From NCBI RefSeq assembly GCF_001667185.1, contig NZ_LZIC01000069.1, positions 1-64,000 on the forward strand: 64,000 nt of DNA, in the 5' to 3' direction. Each line of letters opens with the position of its first letter. Positions within the stretch are counted from its first letter, which is position 1. This document shows, one piece after another, positions 9,344 through 19,797 of the stretch. Position numbers and translations under genes: made by a program. Origin of the DNA: Mycobacterium sp. 852002-50816_SCH5313054-b (lineage in GTDB: Bacteria; Actinomycetota; Actinomycetes; Mycobacteriales; Mycobacteriaceae). Below the pieces are notes generated by a model. That model made no database searches, was not told where the DNA came from, and saw only the letters and a list, made by a program, of their open reading frames with translations.

Positions 9344-10770
9344 CGATTGAGCACCCAGGCGAACAGACCGACCAGGTAGGCCATCACGGGGATCAGCGAG
9401 GCGTCGAGGCCGGCCGCGACGAAGCCCACCAGCCGCCGCAGCGGCAGCGAGTAGCTTTCCGGCGCCGCGATGCGCGGATTCAACGCCACCACCGCCCACA
9501 CCAGCGCCAGCGCGACGAGCACCAACGCGGCGCCGAGCGCGGCGGCGTAGCGCCCCGTCGCGGTGTAGAGCACCAACAGGACACCGGCGACCAGGTAGGG
9601 CTGGGCGAGCAGCCAGGCCTTGCAGGCGGCCGAGTCCCACACGCGGGCGCGCAGCACGGACGTCGCCGCGGTCGCGCCGACCACGTACCAGCCGAAGCCC
9701 GCCAACGACTCCGGGCGCAGCGCGATCGCCACCGAGCCCAGCGCGCTGAGCAACACCGCGGCGGCGATGAACCCGCTTTGATGCGCGTCGCCGATCCGCA
9801 CCCGCCGCGGCAGGTCCTCGAGCACGCGCAGCGACGGTGCCGACGGGGTGGGATCGCCGGGCGCCGGAATGACGGGCAGCGGGAAGCGCGCCCACAGCGC
9901 CGACAACGGAGCGGCCTCGACGGTGACCAGCAGGGCCGCCACTATGAGCCCGCAGCCGATGGTCAGTATCGGGAAATGCGAGAGCAATTCGGCGCCGGCT
10001 GCCAGCGCCACCCCGGCCCCGACGGTTGCGGTCGCGGTGAAGAAGCTGACGACCCGTTCACGCTCCGGGCCGGGGACCATCAGGGCGATCAGCGACCACG
10101 CGGTGACGCCGGCCGCTGCCAGCATCAGCTGCGCCGGCCCGAACCCGCCGGGCACCGCCAATACCAGCGCGGCGCCGATGGGCACCAGGGCCGCGATCGA
10201 CAGCGCCATCCCGGCGCGCGGCGAACGCGCGGTGCCCAGTAGGCCGACCACCCCTGTCAGTCCCGCGATCACGGCGACCGCGACCAGCCCGGACAGCGCG
10301 CCGGTGGCCACCCGGTAGGTGACGCCGAGACCGGTCGCCAGGAAGGCCACGGCGATCACCGCGGCCAGCGCCGCACGCTGGATATGCGCTGTGCCCCAGG
10401 GCCGCAACCGGGAGGTCGAGAAGATCATGGCGGCGTCGGCGATGTCCTCGACGATGCCCGGCGCGGCCGGCCCGGCGGGCACCGGCTGCAGCGCCAGCAG
10501 GTCGCCGTCGACGACCCCGACGGTGTCCAGGCTGGCGTCCAGGCTGAACGGCGCGCCGCCGATCGGCGCCAGGCTCAGGTGGGCGGCCGCGAGACCGTCC
10601 AGGGTGTCCTCGGTGTCACCGTTGGTGGCCGCCGGGGCCGCCAACCGCTTGACCGCCGGCAGGATTTCGCGCAGCGGCAGCTCGGCCGGCAGGGCCATCT
10701 CCGTCAGCCTGTTGTCCGCGAGGATGGCGACGCGCACTATCGGCATCACGGCGCCGGACGTCACTGACAT
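9340..10770 (-). CDS. eccD3: ESX-3 channel-type membrane component EccD3
   Basis: The 476-residue product has a ubiquitin-like N-terminal domain of about 110 residues (IVRVAILADNRLTEMALP) followed by about eleven closely spaced transmembrane helices. In ESX core complexes, EccD dimers form the bulk of the membrane ring. It ends by overlapping mycP3 by 4 bases and starts 45 bases after espG3. A purine-rich AGAGAGAA lies before the ATG. Length and domain order match EccD3 (Rv0290). Confidence 0.94.
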   Translation of the reverse strand: MSVTSGAVMPIVRVAILADNRLTEMALPAELPLREILPAVKRLAAPAATNGDTEDTLDGLAAAHLSLAPIGGAPFSLDASLDTVGVVDGDLLALQPVPAGPAAPGIVEDIADAAMIFSTSRLRPWGTAHIQRAALAAVIAVAFLATGLGVTYRVATGALSGLVAVAVIAGLTGVVGLLGTARSPRAGMALSIAALVPIGAALVLAVPGGFGPAQLMLAAAGVTAWSLIALMVPGPERERVVSFFTATATVGAGVALAAGAELLSHFPILTIGCGLIVAALLVTVEAAPLSALWARFPLPVIPAPGDPTPSAPSLRVLEDLPRRVRIGDAHQSGFIAAAVLLSALGSVAIALRPESLAGFGWYVVGATAATSVLRARVWDSAACKAWLLAQPYLVAGVLLVLYTATGRYAAALGAALVLVALALVWAVVALNPRIAAPESYSLPLRRLVGFVAAGLDASLIPVMAYLVGLFAWVLNR

Positions 10771-10815
10771 GGTTCTCTCTTCTCTATTTCGTTGCTGTAT
10801 CTGAACGTTGGGTGT

Positions 10816-11697
10816 TTATGAACTCTGTGCGGAAAAGTCTCGGGACAGCCGGCGGCCGGGGAACCATTGGCCCTCTGGCAGCAGGGTGGTCAGCTGTTCG
10901 ATCGCGACGGCGATGGCGAAGGGCGCGCCCGGGGCGAAAGTGGAGACCCACTCGCCGTCGAAGGCGCGCGACGGGCTGATGAGCACCCGGCCCGCGGCGG
11001 TGTCGACGATGCTCATCCCGACCTCGGTGGTCGAGTGCTGCCCGTCGCGGCGGGACCCGGCGACGATCTCGACGTAGCTGCGCGGCCCGGAGAACACCGA
11101 CTCCACCACCGGTCGCGCGGACGCCGGAATGCCCAGATAATCAACGACTTCCGACAGCGAAGCGCCGGTCCGCAGCCGTTCGTCGGCGCGGGCCCCCACC
11201 CGCATCGGCATGCTGAACTCGTCGAACCGGGCGGGCGGCCGCTGCGACAGCCCGACGCCGAGGACCGGGACCAGCCCCCGCGCGTCGTCGATATCCATGG
11301 CGGTGAAGGTGACGAGCTGGGCGCTGCGCAACGCCACGACGGTTTTCTGCGCCGTGCCGCTCCCGCCGGTGGCGCGCTGAGCGACCACGCCGCGCAGCAG
11401 CTCACCGGCGCCGGTGGCCGCCCCGGGCCCCACGTACCGAAGGTCGAGCCACCGGTCCGGGAAGCACACCGTTTTGATCCAGCCGGCGACCGCCGGGTTG
11501 ACCAGCCCGTCCCGCGACACCAGACCGATCCGGGTCAGCTCGGCGCGCTGATGCTCGAAGAACTCGGCGCGCTGCGCGGCGTCGCGATAGGGCGTGGTGA
11601 TCGCCAGGACCCACGGGAAGGTGCCCGCCCCAATGGTTTCCGCGATGAACCACGCGTGGTCAACCGTCAGCTCGACGGCATTTGGTGCTGCGTTCAT
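10816..11697 (-). CDS. espG3: ESX-3 PE-PPE chaperone EspG3
   Basis: This 293-residue cytosolic chaperone binds the tip of PPE proteins exported by its own ESX system, here presumably PPE4 with PE5. It starts [20 protein letters not shown], typical of EspG3, and contains the conserved [15 protein letters not shown] region near the C-terminus. I chose the ATG at 11697, 10 bases after the esxH stop, because it gives the family start; a longer frame to 11769 would overlap esxH. EspG specificity suggests the other two PPE proteins of this window may also depend on it, which is inference. Confidence 0.93.
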   Translation of the reverse strand: MNAAPNAVELTVDHAWFIAETIGAGTFPWVLAITTPYRDAAQRAEFFEHQRAELTRIGLVSRDGLVNPAVAGWIKTVCFPDRWLDLRYVGPGAATGAGELLRGVVAQRATGGSGTAQKTVVALRSAQLVTFTAMDIDDARGLVPVLGVGLSQRPPARFDEFSMPMRVGARADERLRTGASLSEVVDYLGIPASARPVVESVFSGPRSYVEIVAGSRRDGQHSTTEVGMSIVDTAAGRVLISPSRAFDGEWVSTFAPGAPFAIAVAIEQLTTLLPEGQWFPGRRLSRDFSAQSS

Positions 11698-11707
11698 CAG
11701 GCGGGGA

Positions 11708-11998
11708 TTAACCGCCCCACTTGGCGGCCTCGGCCTGGTCGCGGGCGAGCATCGCGGTGGTGTTGGCATCGTGGGTGCCGGCCATCGACTGATAGGCCCG
11801 GACCAGGCTGTCCATCGCCTGGTTCCACTGCGCCTGCCACACCTGGTACGTCATGCCGGTGTCACCCTGCCAGGCATTGGACAGCGTGGCCTGCTCGCTG
11901 GCGATGTCCGATCCGAGCGCCTGCAACGTGCCGGCATAGCCCGACATGTCTGCGGCGTGGCCCAGCATCGCGGGGTAGTTGTACATGATTTGCGACAT
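11708..11998 (-). CDS. esxH: ESX-3 secreted WXG100 protein EsxH (TB10.4-like)
   Basis: This 96-residue secreted protein begins [18 protein letters not shown] and carries the WXG turn as NAWQGDTG (Trp43). It pairs with EsxG and is linked to metal acquisition and host ESCRT interference in M. tuberculosis. The reported zinc-site residues in TB10.4 are His14, His70, His76 and Glu77. Here His14 and His76 are kept, position 70 is Gln and position 77 is Asp, so the site looks weakened. The gene follows esxG by 29 bases and has its own purine-rich leader. Confidence 0.96.
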   Translation of the reverse strand: MSQIMYNYPAMLGHAADMSGYAGTLQALGSDIASEQATLSNAWQGDTGMTYQVWQAQWNQAMDSLVRAYQSMAGTHDANTTAMLARDQAEAAKWGG

Positions 11999-12027
11999 CG
12001 CAAGTCCTTTCGCGGTTGGAGGTCTGA

Positions 12028-12321
12028 TCAGAACGCGGTGTAGCCCGACGCGGCCGCGGCGTCGGCGGCCACATAGGTGCCGGCGGCGTCCCCGAGGTTG
12101 GCCTGGGCGATGTCCAGCAGGGTGTTGATCCGCGCCGCGACCTCCACGAAGCGGGCGTGCGCGGCCTGAAACGCCGCCGAGGACTCGCCCTGGTGGAACG
12201 CCTGCGCCGACACCGCTTCCTGCTCGGCCTGGCTGATCGTGCTGCGCATCAAGGCCGCCTTGGCGCTGAACGCCGACTGCGCGGCCACCAACTGCGGAAT
12301 ATGAGCGTCCAACATGCTCAT
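12028..12321 (-). CDS. esxG: ESX-3 secreted partner protein EsxG
   Basis: The 97-residue WXG100-family partner of EsxH starts [18 protein letters not shown] and has the [18 protein letters not shown] stretch of EsxG. As in other EsxG proteins, the central turn is not a true WXG. The EsxG-EsxH heterodimer is the principal ESX-3 substrate and is required for siderophore-mediated iron use. An AAGGAAA ribosome site lies about 9 bases before the ATG. A 51-base gap separates it from PPE4, the largest spacing within the operon, and could hold a weak internal promoter. Confidence 0.96.
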   Translation of the reverse strand: MSMLDAHIPQLVAAQSAFSAKAALMRSTISQAEQEAVSAQAFHQGESSAAFQAAHARFVEVAARINTLLDIAQANLGDAAGTYVAADAAAASGYTAF

Positions 12322-12372
12322 GGTGATTGGTTTCCTTTCGCTCTCTTCGGATTTCGGTTGCTGACTGCCACG

Positions 12373-13869
12373 TTAGGTGCCGTCGTCGCCCCCTTTCTCC
12401 GGCTCGTGATCCCACGTCCCCGGCACCATCGGCATCCGCGGACCGCCGCCGAACTCGTCGCCGGCCAGCTTGGTCAACCCGGCGGCGCCCACGGCGGTGT
12501 CTTTGTGTGCGGTCCCCGCGAATCCCAGGCTCCCGGCCCCGTTTCCGGAGGCCACCGCCGAAACCAACTCCTCGGCCTCATAGTCGGGTGCAACGCCGAT
12601 GTCCGAATCCATGTCCAGGAACTCGTCGCCGTATTCGCGCATCGCCGCCCGCCGGCGCCGCCGCGCCCGCGCCTCTGCCCGGCTGGGCGCCGCCGCGCCC
12701 GCCGCCGGTATGGTCGCCGCCGGCGCCTTGGCGCCGCCACGGCCACCCAGCGTCGGGCCGGACTCGGATCCGGGGCCACCGCCGAAACCCACCATGTACG
12801 CGAAGGTTCCGACGGTTGTCGCCGGGGCCGGCACTGCGGGCGCACTGGCGCCCGCAGTGCCCACCGACGCCGGTGCCGCCGCCGGAGCCGCGGCCGTCGG
12901 GGCCACGCCGGCGACCGGCCACACCGTGGAAACAGGGACGGCGGTCGCGGCGATACCCCCCGCCACGGGTGCCGCCAGCGCGGGGGCCGCGGCCGCGAGC
13001 GCCAGCGCCGGTTGCAGTGCCACCGGGAGGATGAGCCCGAGGAAAGGACTGAGCAGCAGCGACGGGTAAGTGATCCCCGCACCGATCCAGGAGAAAGCCT
13101 GGTAGGCGATCGCGAACAACAGCGGACCGTAAAGCACCAGTGCCTCAGACGGATTCGTCATGAAGGCCTGGATGATCTTCACCGAGTTCCCGACGGGGTC
13201 CTGGAAGAACGTGGCGAGCTCCTGGAACATGTTTCCGTAGAAATTGGTGTACTGCGACAGCAGCTGAGACAGCAGGTCGGACGGATTGAAAGACGAACCC
13301 GACTGGGCGGCCGGGGTGGCCGCGCCGCTCTGGTTCACGATGGAAGGTGCCGGGGTGGTGCGCGGCGCCGAGGCCAGCGCCCCGCCCGAGACCGCCTGAT
13401 AGGCACCCATCACCGTGGCGGCCTGGACCCACATGCGCAGGTAGTCTGCCTCGTTCAGCGCGATCGGAATCGTGTTGATGCCAAAGAAATTCGTAGCAAG
13501 CAGGACGCCGTGGATGACATGGTTGGCGGCGAGCTCCACCAGGGTCGGCATCGCGGCCAGGGCGCCGGCGTACGCCGTCGCGGCGACCTCGTGCTGGGCG
13601 GCCACGCCGGCGCTGTCGGCGCCGGCCTGCTGCAGCCACGCCAGGTACGGCAGGTGAGCCGCCGCGTACTGCTCGGCGCTCGGGCCCTGCCACGCCCCCG
13701 CCTGCACCGCCCCCAAAATCCCGCTGAGTTCGGCCGCCGCCGAGGCGTATTCGGCGCTGAGCGACGACCAGGCACCGGCGGCCGCCAGCAGCGACCCCGG
13801 CCCCGGACCAGCGCTCAGCAACGCCGAGTGCACCTCCGGCGGCGACGCCATCCAAACGGGGGCCGTCAT
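12373..13869 (-). CDS. PPE4: PPE-family protein PPE4 (PPW subfamily)
   Basis: This 498-residue PPE protein has an N-terminal domain of about 180 residues ([19 protein letters not shown], with the WQGPSAEQY motif near 57) that binds a PE partner and EspG3. The C-terminus has the PPW-subfamily signatures [10 protein letters not shown] and PMVPGTW. The middle is Ala/Pro-rich and has several hydrophobic stretches. It sits 2 bases after PE5, so the two are co-translated and presumably co-secreted by ESX-3. M. tuberculosis PE5-PPE4 is linked to siderophore use. The last residues contain an acidic and basic mix ([11 protein letters not shown]). Confidence 0.94.
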   Translation of the reverse strand: MTAPVWMASPPEVHSALLSAGPGPGSLLAAAGAWSSLSAEYASAAAELSGILGAVQAGAWQGPSAEQYAAAHLPYLAWLQQAGADSAGVAAQHEVAATAYAGALAAMPTLVELAANHVIHGVLLATNFFGINTIPIALNEADYLRMWVQAATVMGAYQAVSGGALASAPRTTPAPSIVNQSGAATPAAQSGSSFNPSDLLSQLLSQYTNFYGNMFQELATFFQDPVGNSVKIIQAFMTNPSEALVLYGPLLFAIAYQAFSWIGAGITYPSLLLSPFLGLILPVALQPALALAAAAPALAAPVAGGIAATAVPVSTVWPVAGVAPTAAAPAAAPASVGTAGASAPAVPAPATTVGTFAYMVGFGGGPGSESGPTLGGRGGAKAPAATIPAAGAAAPSRAEARARRRRRAAMREYGDEFLDMDSDIGVAPDYEAEELVSAVASGNGAGSLGFAGTAHKDTAVGAAGLTKLAGDEFGGGPRMPMVPGTWDHEPEKGGDDGT

Positions 13870-13871
13870 CG

Positions 13872-14180
13872 TCAGCCCGCCGCCATCCCATAGGTCGCGG
13901 CCGCCGCCGTGTCACCGGCGAGATAGCTGGCGCCGGACTCACCCACGCCCGCTCCGGCGCGGCCCAACTCCTCGACACCCTGGGCGGCGACGGCAGCGTG
14001 CTCCTGGCCCTGGGCGCTGAACCCCGCGGCCGTCTGCAGCGACACGGGATCCGCCGCCGGCGGCACCACCGCGGTAATCGCCGGGGCCGCCGCCGCGTGC
14101 GCGGCCGCCAGCCGCGCCGTCAGTGCCTCCACGGCCGCGCTGGTGGCGGCCAGCCCCTCGGGAACCACTCGCAACGTCAT
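13872..14180 (-). CDS. PE5: PE-family protein PE5
   Basis: The 102-residue protein consists only of a PE domain. It starts [20 protein letters not shown] and ends with a helix containing [15 protein letters not shown], which holds a YxxxD-type secretion signal (Y-L-A-G-D). It forms the partner helix pair for PPE4 encoded directly downstream. Spacing to both eccC3 and PPE4 is 2 bases, so all three are one transcript. There is no C-terminal extension, as in M. tuberculosis PE5. Confidence 0.93.
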   Translation of the reverse strand: MTLRVVPEGLAATSAAVEALTARLAAAHAAAAPAITAVVPPAADPVSLQTAAGFSAQGQEHAAVAAQGVEELGRAGAGVGESGASYLAGDTAAAATYGMAAG

Positions 14181-14182
14181 GA

Positions 14183-17100
14183 CTAACTCCCCTTCTGTTG
14201 CGTCTCACCGGACATCACGGCCTCCCCGGCGAGCGGGTTGACCAACTGCACATACGTGGGAATATCGCTGTCGCCCAGCAGGATTGCCCGGCCGGCGGGC
14301 AGCCGGCCGAACCGCTGGCCCCGGATCTTGCCGCTGTCCTGCGGATTGCCCGACAGCATCAACGTGGTCGCCTGCAGGTCGTTGAAGCGGCGCAGCAACG
14401 GGCTGGTCATCAAGGCGTGGGCCGACCCGGTGGCGCGCGCCGTGACGATCACCCGCAGGCCCAGATCGCCGGCCTGCGCCAGCTGCGCGATCAGCGGGGT
14501 CCACGGCCGCTGCCCGACGTACGGACCGCTCATCGCGGGCGAATCCGGGATCTGGTCGACGTCGTCGATGATCAGGTAGTGGGTGTGGCCCTGGTAGCGC
14601 CAGCGGGACAGCTCCGCCGGCGACAAGCCCGCCGGTGGCCGCCGAGACTCGATCAGGTTGGCGAGCCCGAGCATCGCCGGGGCGACCCGGTCGATGTTGG
14701 CCGTGTATTCGTTTTCGGGGAACAGTGGCTCGTCGACGAGGTGCAGCCGCCGGTCCAGCACCGTGAACGCCACCTGATCGGCGGTGGAGTGCTCGCGGAC
14801 GGTGCGAATGATGTGGCGCAGCAGCGTCGTCTTCCCGGACCTGCTGTCGCCTAACACCATCAGCAGTGGATTCTCGGCGAAATCGACTGTGACGGGCGCG
14901 AGGTCCTCTTCGCGCTGGCCGATGACCACCGACTCCGCGCCGCGGTACAGCGGCCCCAGCGCGTCGGGCGTGAGGTCGGTGGGCAGCAGCCGCACCGGCG
15001 GTGCCGAGACCCCCGGGTAGCGGGCGTTGATCGCGGCGACCTGGCCGAGCTCGGGAAGCGCGAACAGGAAGTGCTCGGCGGCCATGGTCAATCCGCGGCC
15101 CGGCTGGTCGTGCGGAACGCTGTCGGCCGGACGGCGCAGCGCGCCGACCACCCGTACGTTGCTGTCCCGCGCGTCGTGCAACTTGAGCTCGAGCCGCAGC
15201 CCGAGGCCGTCGCGCATGGCCAGCGGCACCTCCAGCCAGCTGGGAGTGGTGACGACCACGTGGATGCCGTAGGCCAGGCCGATGTTGACCAGCTCGGTCA
15301 CCTTGGCCAGCAAGGGATTACGGGTGTTGAACTGGTCGGTGTTGTCCCGCCCGAACGCGTAGAGGTTGTCGATGACCAGGAACACCTCGCCGTAGCCGTC
15401 GTCCGGGGCGGCGCCGTGCCTTTCCCGGAAGGCCTCGCGCTGCTGTCGGGACAGCAGCAGCTGCTCCAGCTCGCCGAAGGTGCGGCGGATGCGTTCGGGT
15501 TCCAGCGCCGAGGCGACGCTGCCGACGTGCGCCAGGTCTTCCAGCGCCCGCAGTTGCCCGCCGCCGTAGTCCAGGCAGTAGAACGTGACCTCGCGCGGCG
15601 AATGCAGGCTGGCCGCCGACAGAATGAACGTCTGCAGCGCAGTCGATTTCCCGGACTTGGGGCCGCCGTGGATCACCATGTTGCCCGCCGACGACGAGGC
15701 GTCGAACACCAAGGCGTCGCGGCGCATCTCGAAGGGTTTGTCGATCTCGCCGAGCGGCCAGCGCCATTGCCCCTGCGCCACGCCGGCGCGCGCCAGCACC
15801 GCGGTCAACGGGATCGGCTCGTCCAGCGGCGGCAGCCACAGCTGCGGCGCCCGCGGCCCGTAGCCCGCCAGCTGCTCGCCGATGGTCGCGATCAGCTTGC
15901 GCGGCGGTCCGGCAAAGTCCTCGTCCTCACCGGTGGATATCACGGTGCCGTGATCGGGCTCCACCATCCCTGCCGTGAACAGCTTGGGCTCCGGGTTCGA
16001 GTGCACCACAAGGGCTTTGGCCGCCCGCGGTGGATCGTAGATGCCATCGACGTAGGTGCTGCGGAATTTGATTGGGGTCGCGCCGGGTGCGGGCACCAAA
16101 AAGGCCACGCCCTTGTGCTCCTTGCCGGATTCGATGTGGTACGCGTCCTCGACGCCGATGATCTGGCGGGAAACGCTGGGGCTGGCCACCTTCAAACCGA
16201 TGCGGTATGAGGTGTTCTTGTCGATGTCCTTGATCTTGCCCACGTCCAGCGTCTGGGACGCGAACAGGATGTGGATGCGGAACGAGCGCCCTTTGCGGGC
16301 CACGTAGTCGAACAGCTCCGCGTATTCCGGATGGTCGGCCAGCATCAGGGTGAATTCGTCGGCGACGACGAATAACGTGGGGATGGGCGGGAGATCGGCG
16401 GCGGCCGGCGCCCCAGATTCCCGAGCGTTCTCGTATTCGGTGACCGAGTTGAACGCGCTGCCCTGCACCCGGCGGCCGGCCTCCCGCAGCAGCGTCTCGC
16501 GGCGGGCCACCTCGCCGCGCAGCGTGTCGGCGAAGCGGTCGGCCAGCGATTTCTTCTCGGCCATGTTCGAGATCACCGCGACGACCTGCGGGAAGTTCCG
16601 GAAGCTGTCGGCGCCGGCCTCGCCCTTGAAGTCGGCGTAGATGACGATCAGCCGGTCCGCCGAATGGGTTGTCAACAGCGACAATAGGATGGACATGAGG
16701 GTCTGTGACTTGCCGGACCCGGTCATGCCGATCATCAGCCCGTGTGGGCCCATTCCGCCCTCGGCCTCGTCCTTGAGGTCGAACATCAGCGGCTCGCCGG
16801 TCGCGGTGACGCCGATCGGAACGCGCAACTCGTCGTCGCGGCGGCGCGGCGCCCACATCGTCGGCACGTCCAGCCGCGACGCGTCCGGGATGCCCAGCAG
16901 CGTGGTGAACGTCGCGCCGCGGGTGGCCGCGGAGCGCAGGCCGGCATGCGTCGGGTTGGAGTCCCATCGCGACAGCTGCCGCGCCAGGTGTGCGGCGTCG
17001 TCCGCGGCGAGTCGATCCGCGCTGTCGACGTACGGCTGCCAGCCGCCGGTCTGCCAGCGTTCGATGGCGCCGCCCGCAACCCGCAAAATCGGCTTCTCCG

Positions 17101-18163
17101 GGTCCGAATACTGCTCCCGGTGCGGGGGGCTGGCGGAGCAGTGCACGACGGTGACTCCCGCCCGGCCCACCGCCAGCGCCGAGGCGTTGAGGTCATAGTC
17201 GGGGTCGTCGACGAGGATCAGCAAGTGCCGCAACGCATCTGCGGGCTCACCCGTGAACGCGGGGCGATCGACGAGCGCCGGCCCCAGCATCGCGACCAGC
17301 TCGTCGGCGTCCGTCGACAAGAAGCGGGCCGGGCCCACACCGTCGAGCTCGCCCGGAATGTCGGCGTGCGGCAACCACTTCAGCCAGGGCCAGTCCGGGC
17401 ATTCCAGGTCTCGGGAGGCCAGCGCCACGCCGAGCACCGTGGGGTCGTGCCACGTCACCGCCTGGGCGATCCAGGCGCGCAACGCCCCCCGCACCTCATC
17501 TTCCGCGCCCAGCACGGTGATCCGCGAGACCTTGGCCAAGTCGATTCCGGTCGGGACGTCGCGGACGGTGCGCTGGGTGGCGAGCAGGCTGCGTAATGCG
17601 CTGTGCGACACGGGTTCCAAGTCGATCTCGTCGGCGGTGTCGTTGACCCGCAGCGCGGTGGCCAGCGGCGCCTGGTGACGGCCGGCCCGCAACACCAGGA
17701 AGTCGGGGTCGTGCGGGTCGCGCTCCCACTGACGCCGCGAGCCGGGCACCGCCGCGAGCGCCGCCGGGTCCGGGTGCGACCACTCCGCGGCCGCCCGCTG
17801 CTGGGCGGCCTGGGTGCGGATGTTGTCCCGCACCACCGACAGGTAACGCAGGTAGTCGGCGCGTTCGGCGTCGACCTCCTCGGTGCGGGTCTTGTTGTCG
17901 TTGCCGCGGTACAGCGCGGTCGCCGCCAGCAGCAACACGAAGGGGAAGAACAGCGTCTGCGGGGAGATGACCCGCATGCCGGTGGCCACCAGCGCCACCA
18001 CCATGCCGACGATCAGGATCACAAGCACATAGGGCATGGCGCGCCGCAGAAACGACGGGGGGACCACCCGGGGCAGCTCCGGGGGCGCCTCGATGGTGAT
18101 GGTGCCCTTGCGCGTCGCCGGCGGCGCGAGCCGGCGGCGGGCCTCGAAGATCAGTCGGCTCAT
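14183..18163 (-). CDS. eccC3: ESX-3 motor ATPase EccC3
   Basis: This 1326-residue FtsK/SpoIIIE-type ATPase drives and gates ESX-3 export. Two membrane helices lie near residues 38-85 ([19 protein letters not shown] and [16 protein letters not shown]). They are followed by a domain of unknown function and three P-loop domains: GMTGSGKSQ near 479, GGPKSGKST near 836 and GDSRSGKTT near 1107. All three keep the Walker A Lys. The ATG at 18163 overlaps the eccB3 stop in an ATGA junction and gives the family start [11 protein letters not shown]; the extra 42 codons upstream belong to eccB3. It is a fused EccCa-EccCb, as usual for ESX-3. Confidence 0.96.
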   Translation of the reverse strand: MSRLIFEARRRLAPPATRKGTITIEAPPELPRVVPPSFLRRAMPYVLVILIVGMVVALVATGMRVISPQTLFFPFVLLLAATALYRGNDNKTRTEEVDAERADYLRYLSVVRDNIRTQAAQQRAAAEWSHPDPAALAAVPGSRRQWERDPHDPDFLVLRAGRHQAPLATALRVNDTADEIDLEPVSHSALRSLLATQRTVRDVPTGIDLAKVSRITVLGAEDEVRGALRAWIAQAVTWHDPTVLGVALASRDLECPDWPWLKWLPHADIPGELDGVGPARFLSTDADELVAMLGPALVDRPAFTGEPADALRHLLILVDDPDYDLNASALAVGRAGVTVVHCSASPPHREQYSDPEKPILRVAGGAIERWQTGGWQPYVDSADRLAADDAAHLARQLSRWDSNPTHAGLRSAATRGATFTTLLGIPDASRLDVPTMWAPRRRDDELRVPIGVTATGEPLMFDLKDEAEGGMGPHGLMIGMTGSGKSQTLMSILLSLLTTHSADRLIVIYADFKGEAGADSFRNFPQVVAVISNMAEKKSLADRFADTLRGEVARRETLLREAGRRVQGSAFNSVTEYENARESGAPAAADLPPIPTLFVVADEFTLMLADHPEYAELFDYVARKGRSFRIHILFASQTLDVGKIKDIDKNTSYRIGLKVASPSVSRQIIGVEDAYHIESGKEHKGVAFLVPAPGATPIKFRSTYVDGIYDPPRAAKALVVHSNPEPKLFTAGMVEPDHGTVISTGEDEDFAGPPRKLIATIGEQLAGYGPRAPQLWLPPLDEPIPLTAVLARAGVAQGQWRWPLGEIDKPFEMRRDALVFDASSSAGNMVIHGGPKSGKSTALQTFILSAASLHSPREVTFYCLDYGGGQLRALEDLAHVGSVASALEPERIRRTFGELEQLLLSRQQREAFRERHGAAPDDGYGEVFLVIDNLYAFGRDNTDQFNTRNPLLAKVTELVNIGLAYGIHVVVTTPSWLEVPLAMRDGLGLRLELKLHDARDSNVRVVGALRRPADSVPHDQPGRGLTMAAEHFLFALPELGQVAAINARYPGVSAPPVRLLPTDLTPDALGPLYRGAESVVIGQREEDLAPVTVDFAENPLLMVLGDSRSGKTTLLRHIIRTVREHSTADQVAFTVLDRRLHLVDEPLFPENEYTANIDRVAPAMLGLANLIESRRPPAGLSPAELSRWRYQGHTHYLIIDDVDQIPDSPAMSGPYVGQRPWTPLIAQLAQAGDLGLRVIVTARATGSAHALMTSPLLRRFNDLQATTLMLSGNPQDSGKIRGQRFGRLPAGRAILLGDSDIPTYVQLVNPLAGEAVMSGETQQKGS

Positions 18164-19797
18164 CGTCCCTCTCCCTGCGCCGCGACCGGGCGACCGGGCT
18201 TGGCGTCGGGCGCCAGGCCGTCGTGGGCCAGCAGCGCGTCGGCGCGCGACAGCGTCGGGCCGGGCGCAAACAGCGACAGCACCGACCACGGGACCGGCAC
18301 CGCGGGCGCGTTCAGGCCAAGCGCCTCAACCGTTTTCCCGTGCCCGACGGCCCCTGGCCCGTTCTCTGCCTCGTTGTCGATGCCGTAGCGCACCCCGGTG
18401 TCGGATACCCAGAACAACGAGCCGGCCGGCGGCGCCGCAGACCCGCCGCCCACCGTCTGGGTGAAGTAGCCGGTTCCCGGCGCCAGGGCGACGCGGGTGG
18501 CGGTGCCCTCGGAGCCGGCGGCGACCAGGTCCACCGTGCGCACCGCCTCCGGTACCGGCAACACCGACCCGGAGAGCAGGCTCAGCGAGCTCGTCGCCGC
18601 GCCGGCCGGCTTGCTCCAGTACGCGCAGGCGACGGGGCTCTTCGCCGCGTCGATCAGGGCAACCTGCTGATCGGGGTAGCGGCCGGTGTCCAGCAGCCGC
18701 GACACCGGCAGTTTCGCCACCTCGTCGGCGCCGAGCCGCGGCGGTTGGTCCAGCCCATAGGAATTGGAGTTGCGCAGGATCGCGGCGAGCACCGGCGAAA
18801 TCGGCTGCAGGCCGTCGGGCAACACCGCGTAGTAATGCAGGGTGCCGGACGAGTTTTGCTCCAGGCCGTACGAGACGACGACCGCGCCGATCGGTGCCGG
18901 CACCGAAAAGCCCGCGGGGCCACCGGCGTTCGGGATCGACGGCGCCGTCAGCGGGGGCGACTCGGGTATCGCGTTGAACAGCCCCTGCGCGATCGGGCGC
19001 GGCGCGGGCACGTCGGAATCTCCGACGCCGAGGCCGAGGGCGTTGGTGACGGCGTGGTTGGCCAGGTCGATCTGGCTCCGCTTGCCGTCCCAGAGCAGCC
19101 AGGTGGTGCTGCCGTTGTCCACCAGGATCCCCTGATTGGCGTGGATGACGGTCGCCCGCGCCCCATTGCCGTCGGGCGGGCCGGCGATCACCGTGACGCC
19201 CGTGCTGTGCGCGCCCCGCGTGGGGCCCCCGCGAAGGGGGGGAGTTCCACCGACGGCGTCGCACACCGTCCAGTTGGCGTCGTGCGAGACGTTCTGCACC
19301 ATGCGCTCGGGCGCGCCCGGGATGCCGATCAGGTTGCCCCGCGGAAACCGGTCCAGCTCACTGCTTTTCACCGTGGTGGGGGTGACCGGCTTGCCGACGA
19401 TCAGCCGGGCCGAGGTCAGGTTGAGGACCGGGTGCAGGTCCTCGCCGACGCGCACGTACAGCGCGGCGGTCGAGCGGTCGGCGAGCACCGCGTTGTTACC
19501 CGCCGTCCCGCTGGGCCGAATCAGCGAGAACACGAAGCAGCCCGCCAGGCCGGTGACCAGGATGAGCGCGCCCATCAGCACCGCGCGCGACTGGGTGCGC
19601 AGCGGGTCGACCAGCATCCGGGTGTCGTGCAGGGCGATGCCGGAGGCGATGCGGCGCATCACGAAGCGCCAGCCGCTCACCTGATGGCGGGTGACGAAGC
19701 CGCGGCGGTACTCCACCTTGTCGGGGTTGTCGTTGACCGGGGTCCGCGAGGCGAACGAGCGCCGGTCCGTCTCGGGCTCATGGTTATTGGTCGTCAT
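18160..19797 (-). CDS. eccB3: ESX-3 core component EccB3
   Basis: The 545-residue protein has a cytosolic N-terminus with the family block [19 protein letters not shown] (residues about 26-44) and one membrane helix near 75-95 ([18 protein letters not shown]). A large periplasmic domain follows, made of R1-R4-like repeats. Cysteines in VCDAVGG and ACAYWSK could form the conserved disulfide. EccB proteins form the periplasmic dimer of the secretion complex. The gene overlaps eccA3 and eccC3 by 4 bases each. Confidence 0.95.
   Translation of the reverse strand: MTTNNHEPETDRRSFASRTPVNDNPDKVEYRRGFVTRHQVSGWRFVMRRIASGIALHDTRMLVDPLRTQSRAVLMGALILVTGLAGCFVFSLIRPSGTAGNNAVLADRSTAALYVRVGEDLHPVLNLTSARLIVGKPVTPTTVKSSELDRFPRGNLIGIPGAPERMVQNVSHDANWTVCDAVGGTPPLRGGPTRGAHSTGVTVIAGPPDGNGARATVIHANQGILVDNGSTTWLLWDGKRSQIDLANHAVTNALGLGVGDSDVPAPRPIAQGLFNAIPESPPLTAPSIPNAGGPAGFSVPAPIGAVVVSYGLEQNSSGTLHYYAVLPDGLQPISPVLAAILRNSNSYGLDQPPRLGADEVAKLPVSRLLDTGRYPDQQVALIDAAKSPVACAYWSKPAGAATSSLSLLSGSVLPVPEAVRTVDLVAAGSEGTATRVALAPGTGYFTQTVGGGSAAPPAGSLFWVSDTGVRYGIDNEAENGPGAVGHGKTVEALGLNAPAVPVPWSVLSLFAPGPTLSRADALLAHDGLAPDAKPGRPVAAQGEGR

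Noticed and set aside
9344..9895. N-terminal extension of mycP3
   Set aside because: It lies inside eccD3, and the true start with signal peptide overlaps the eccD3 stop.
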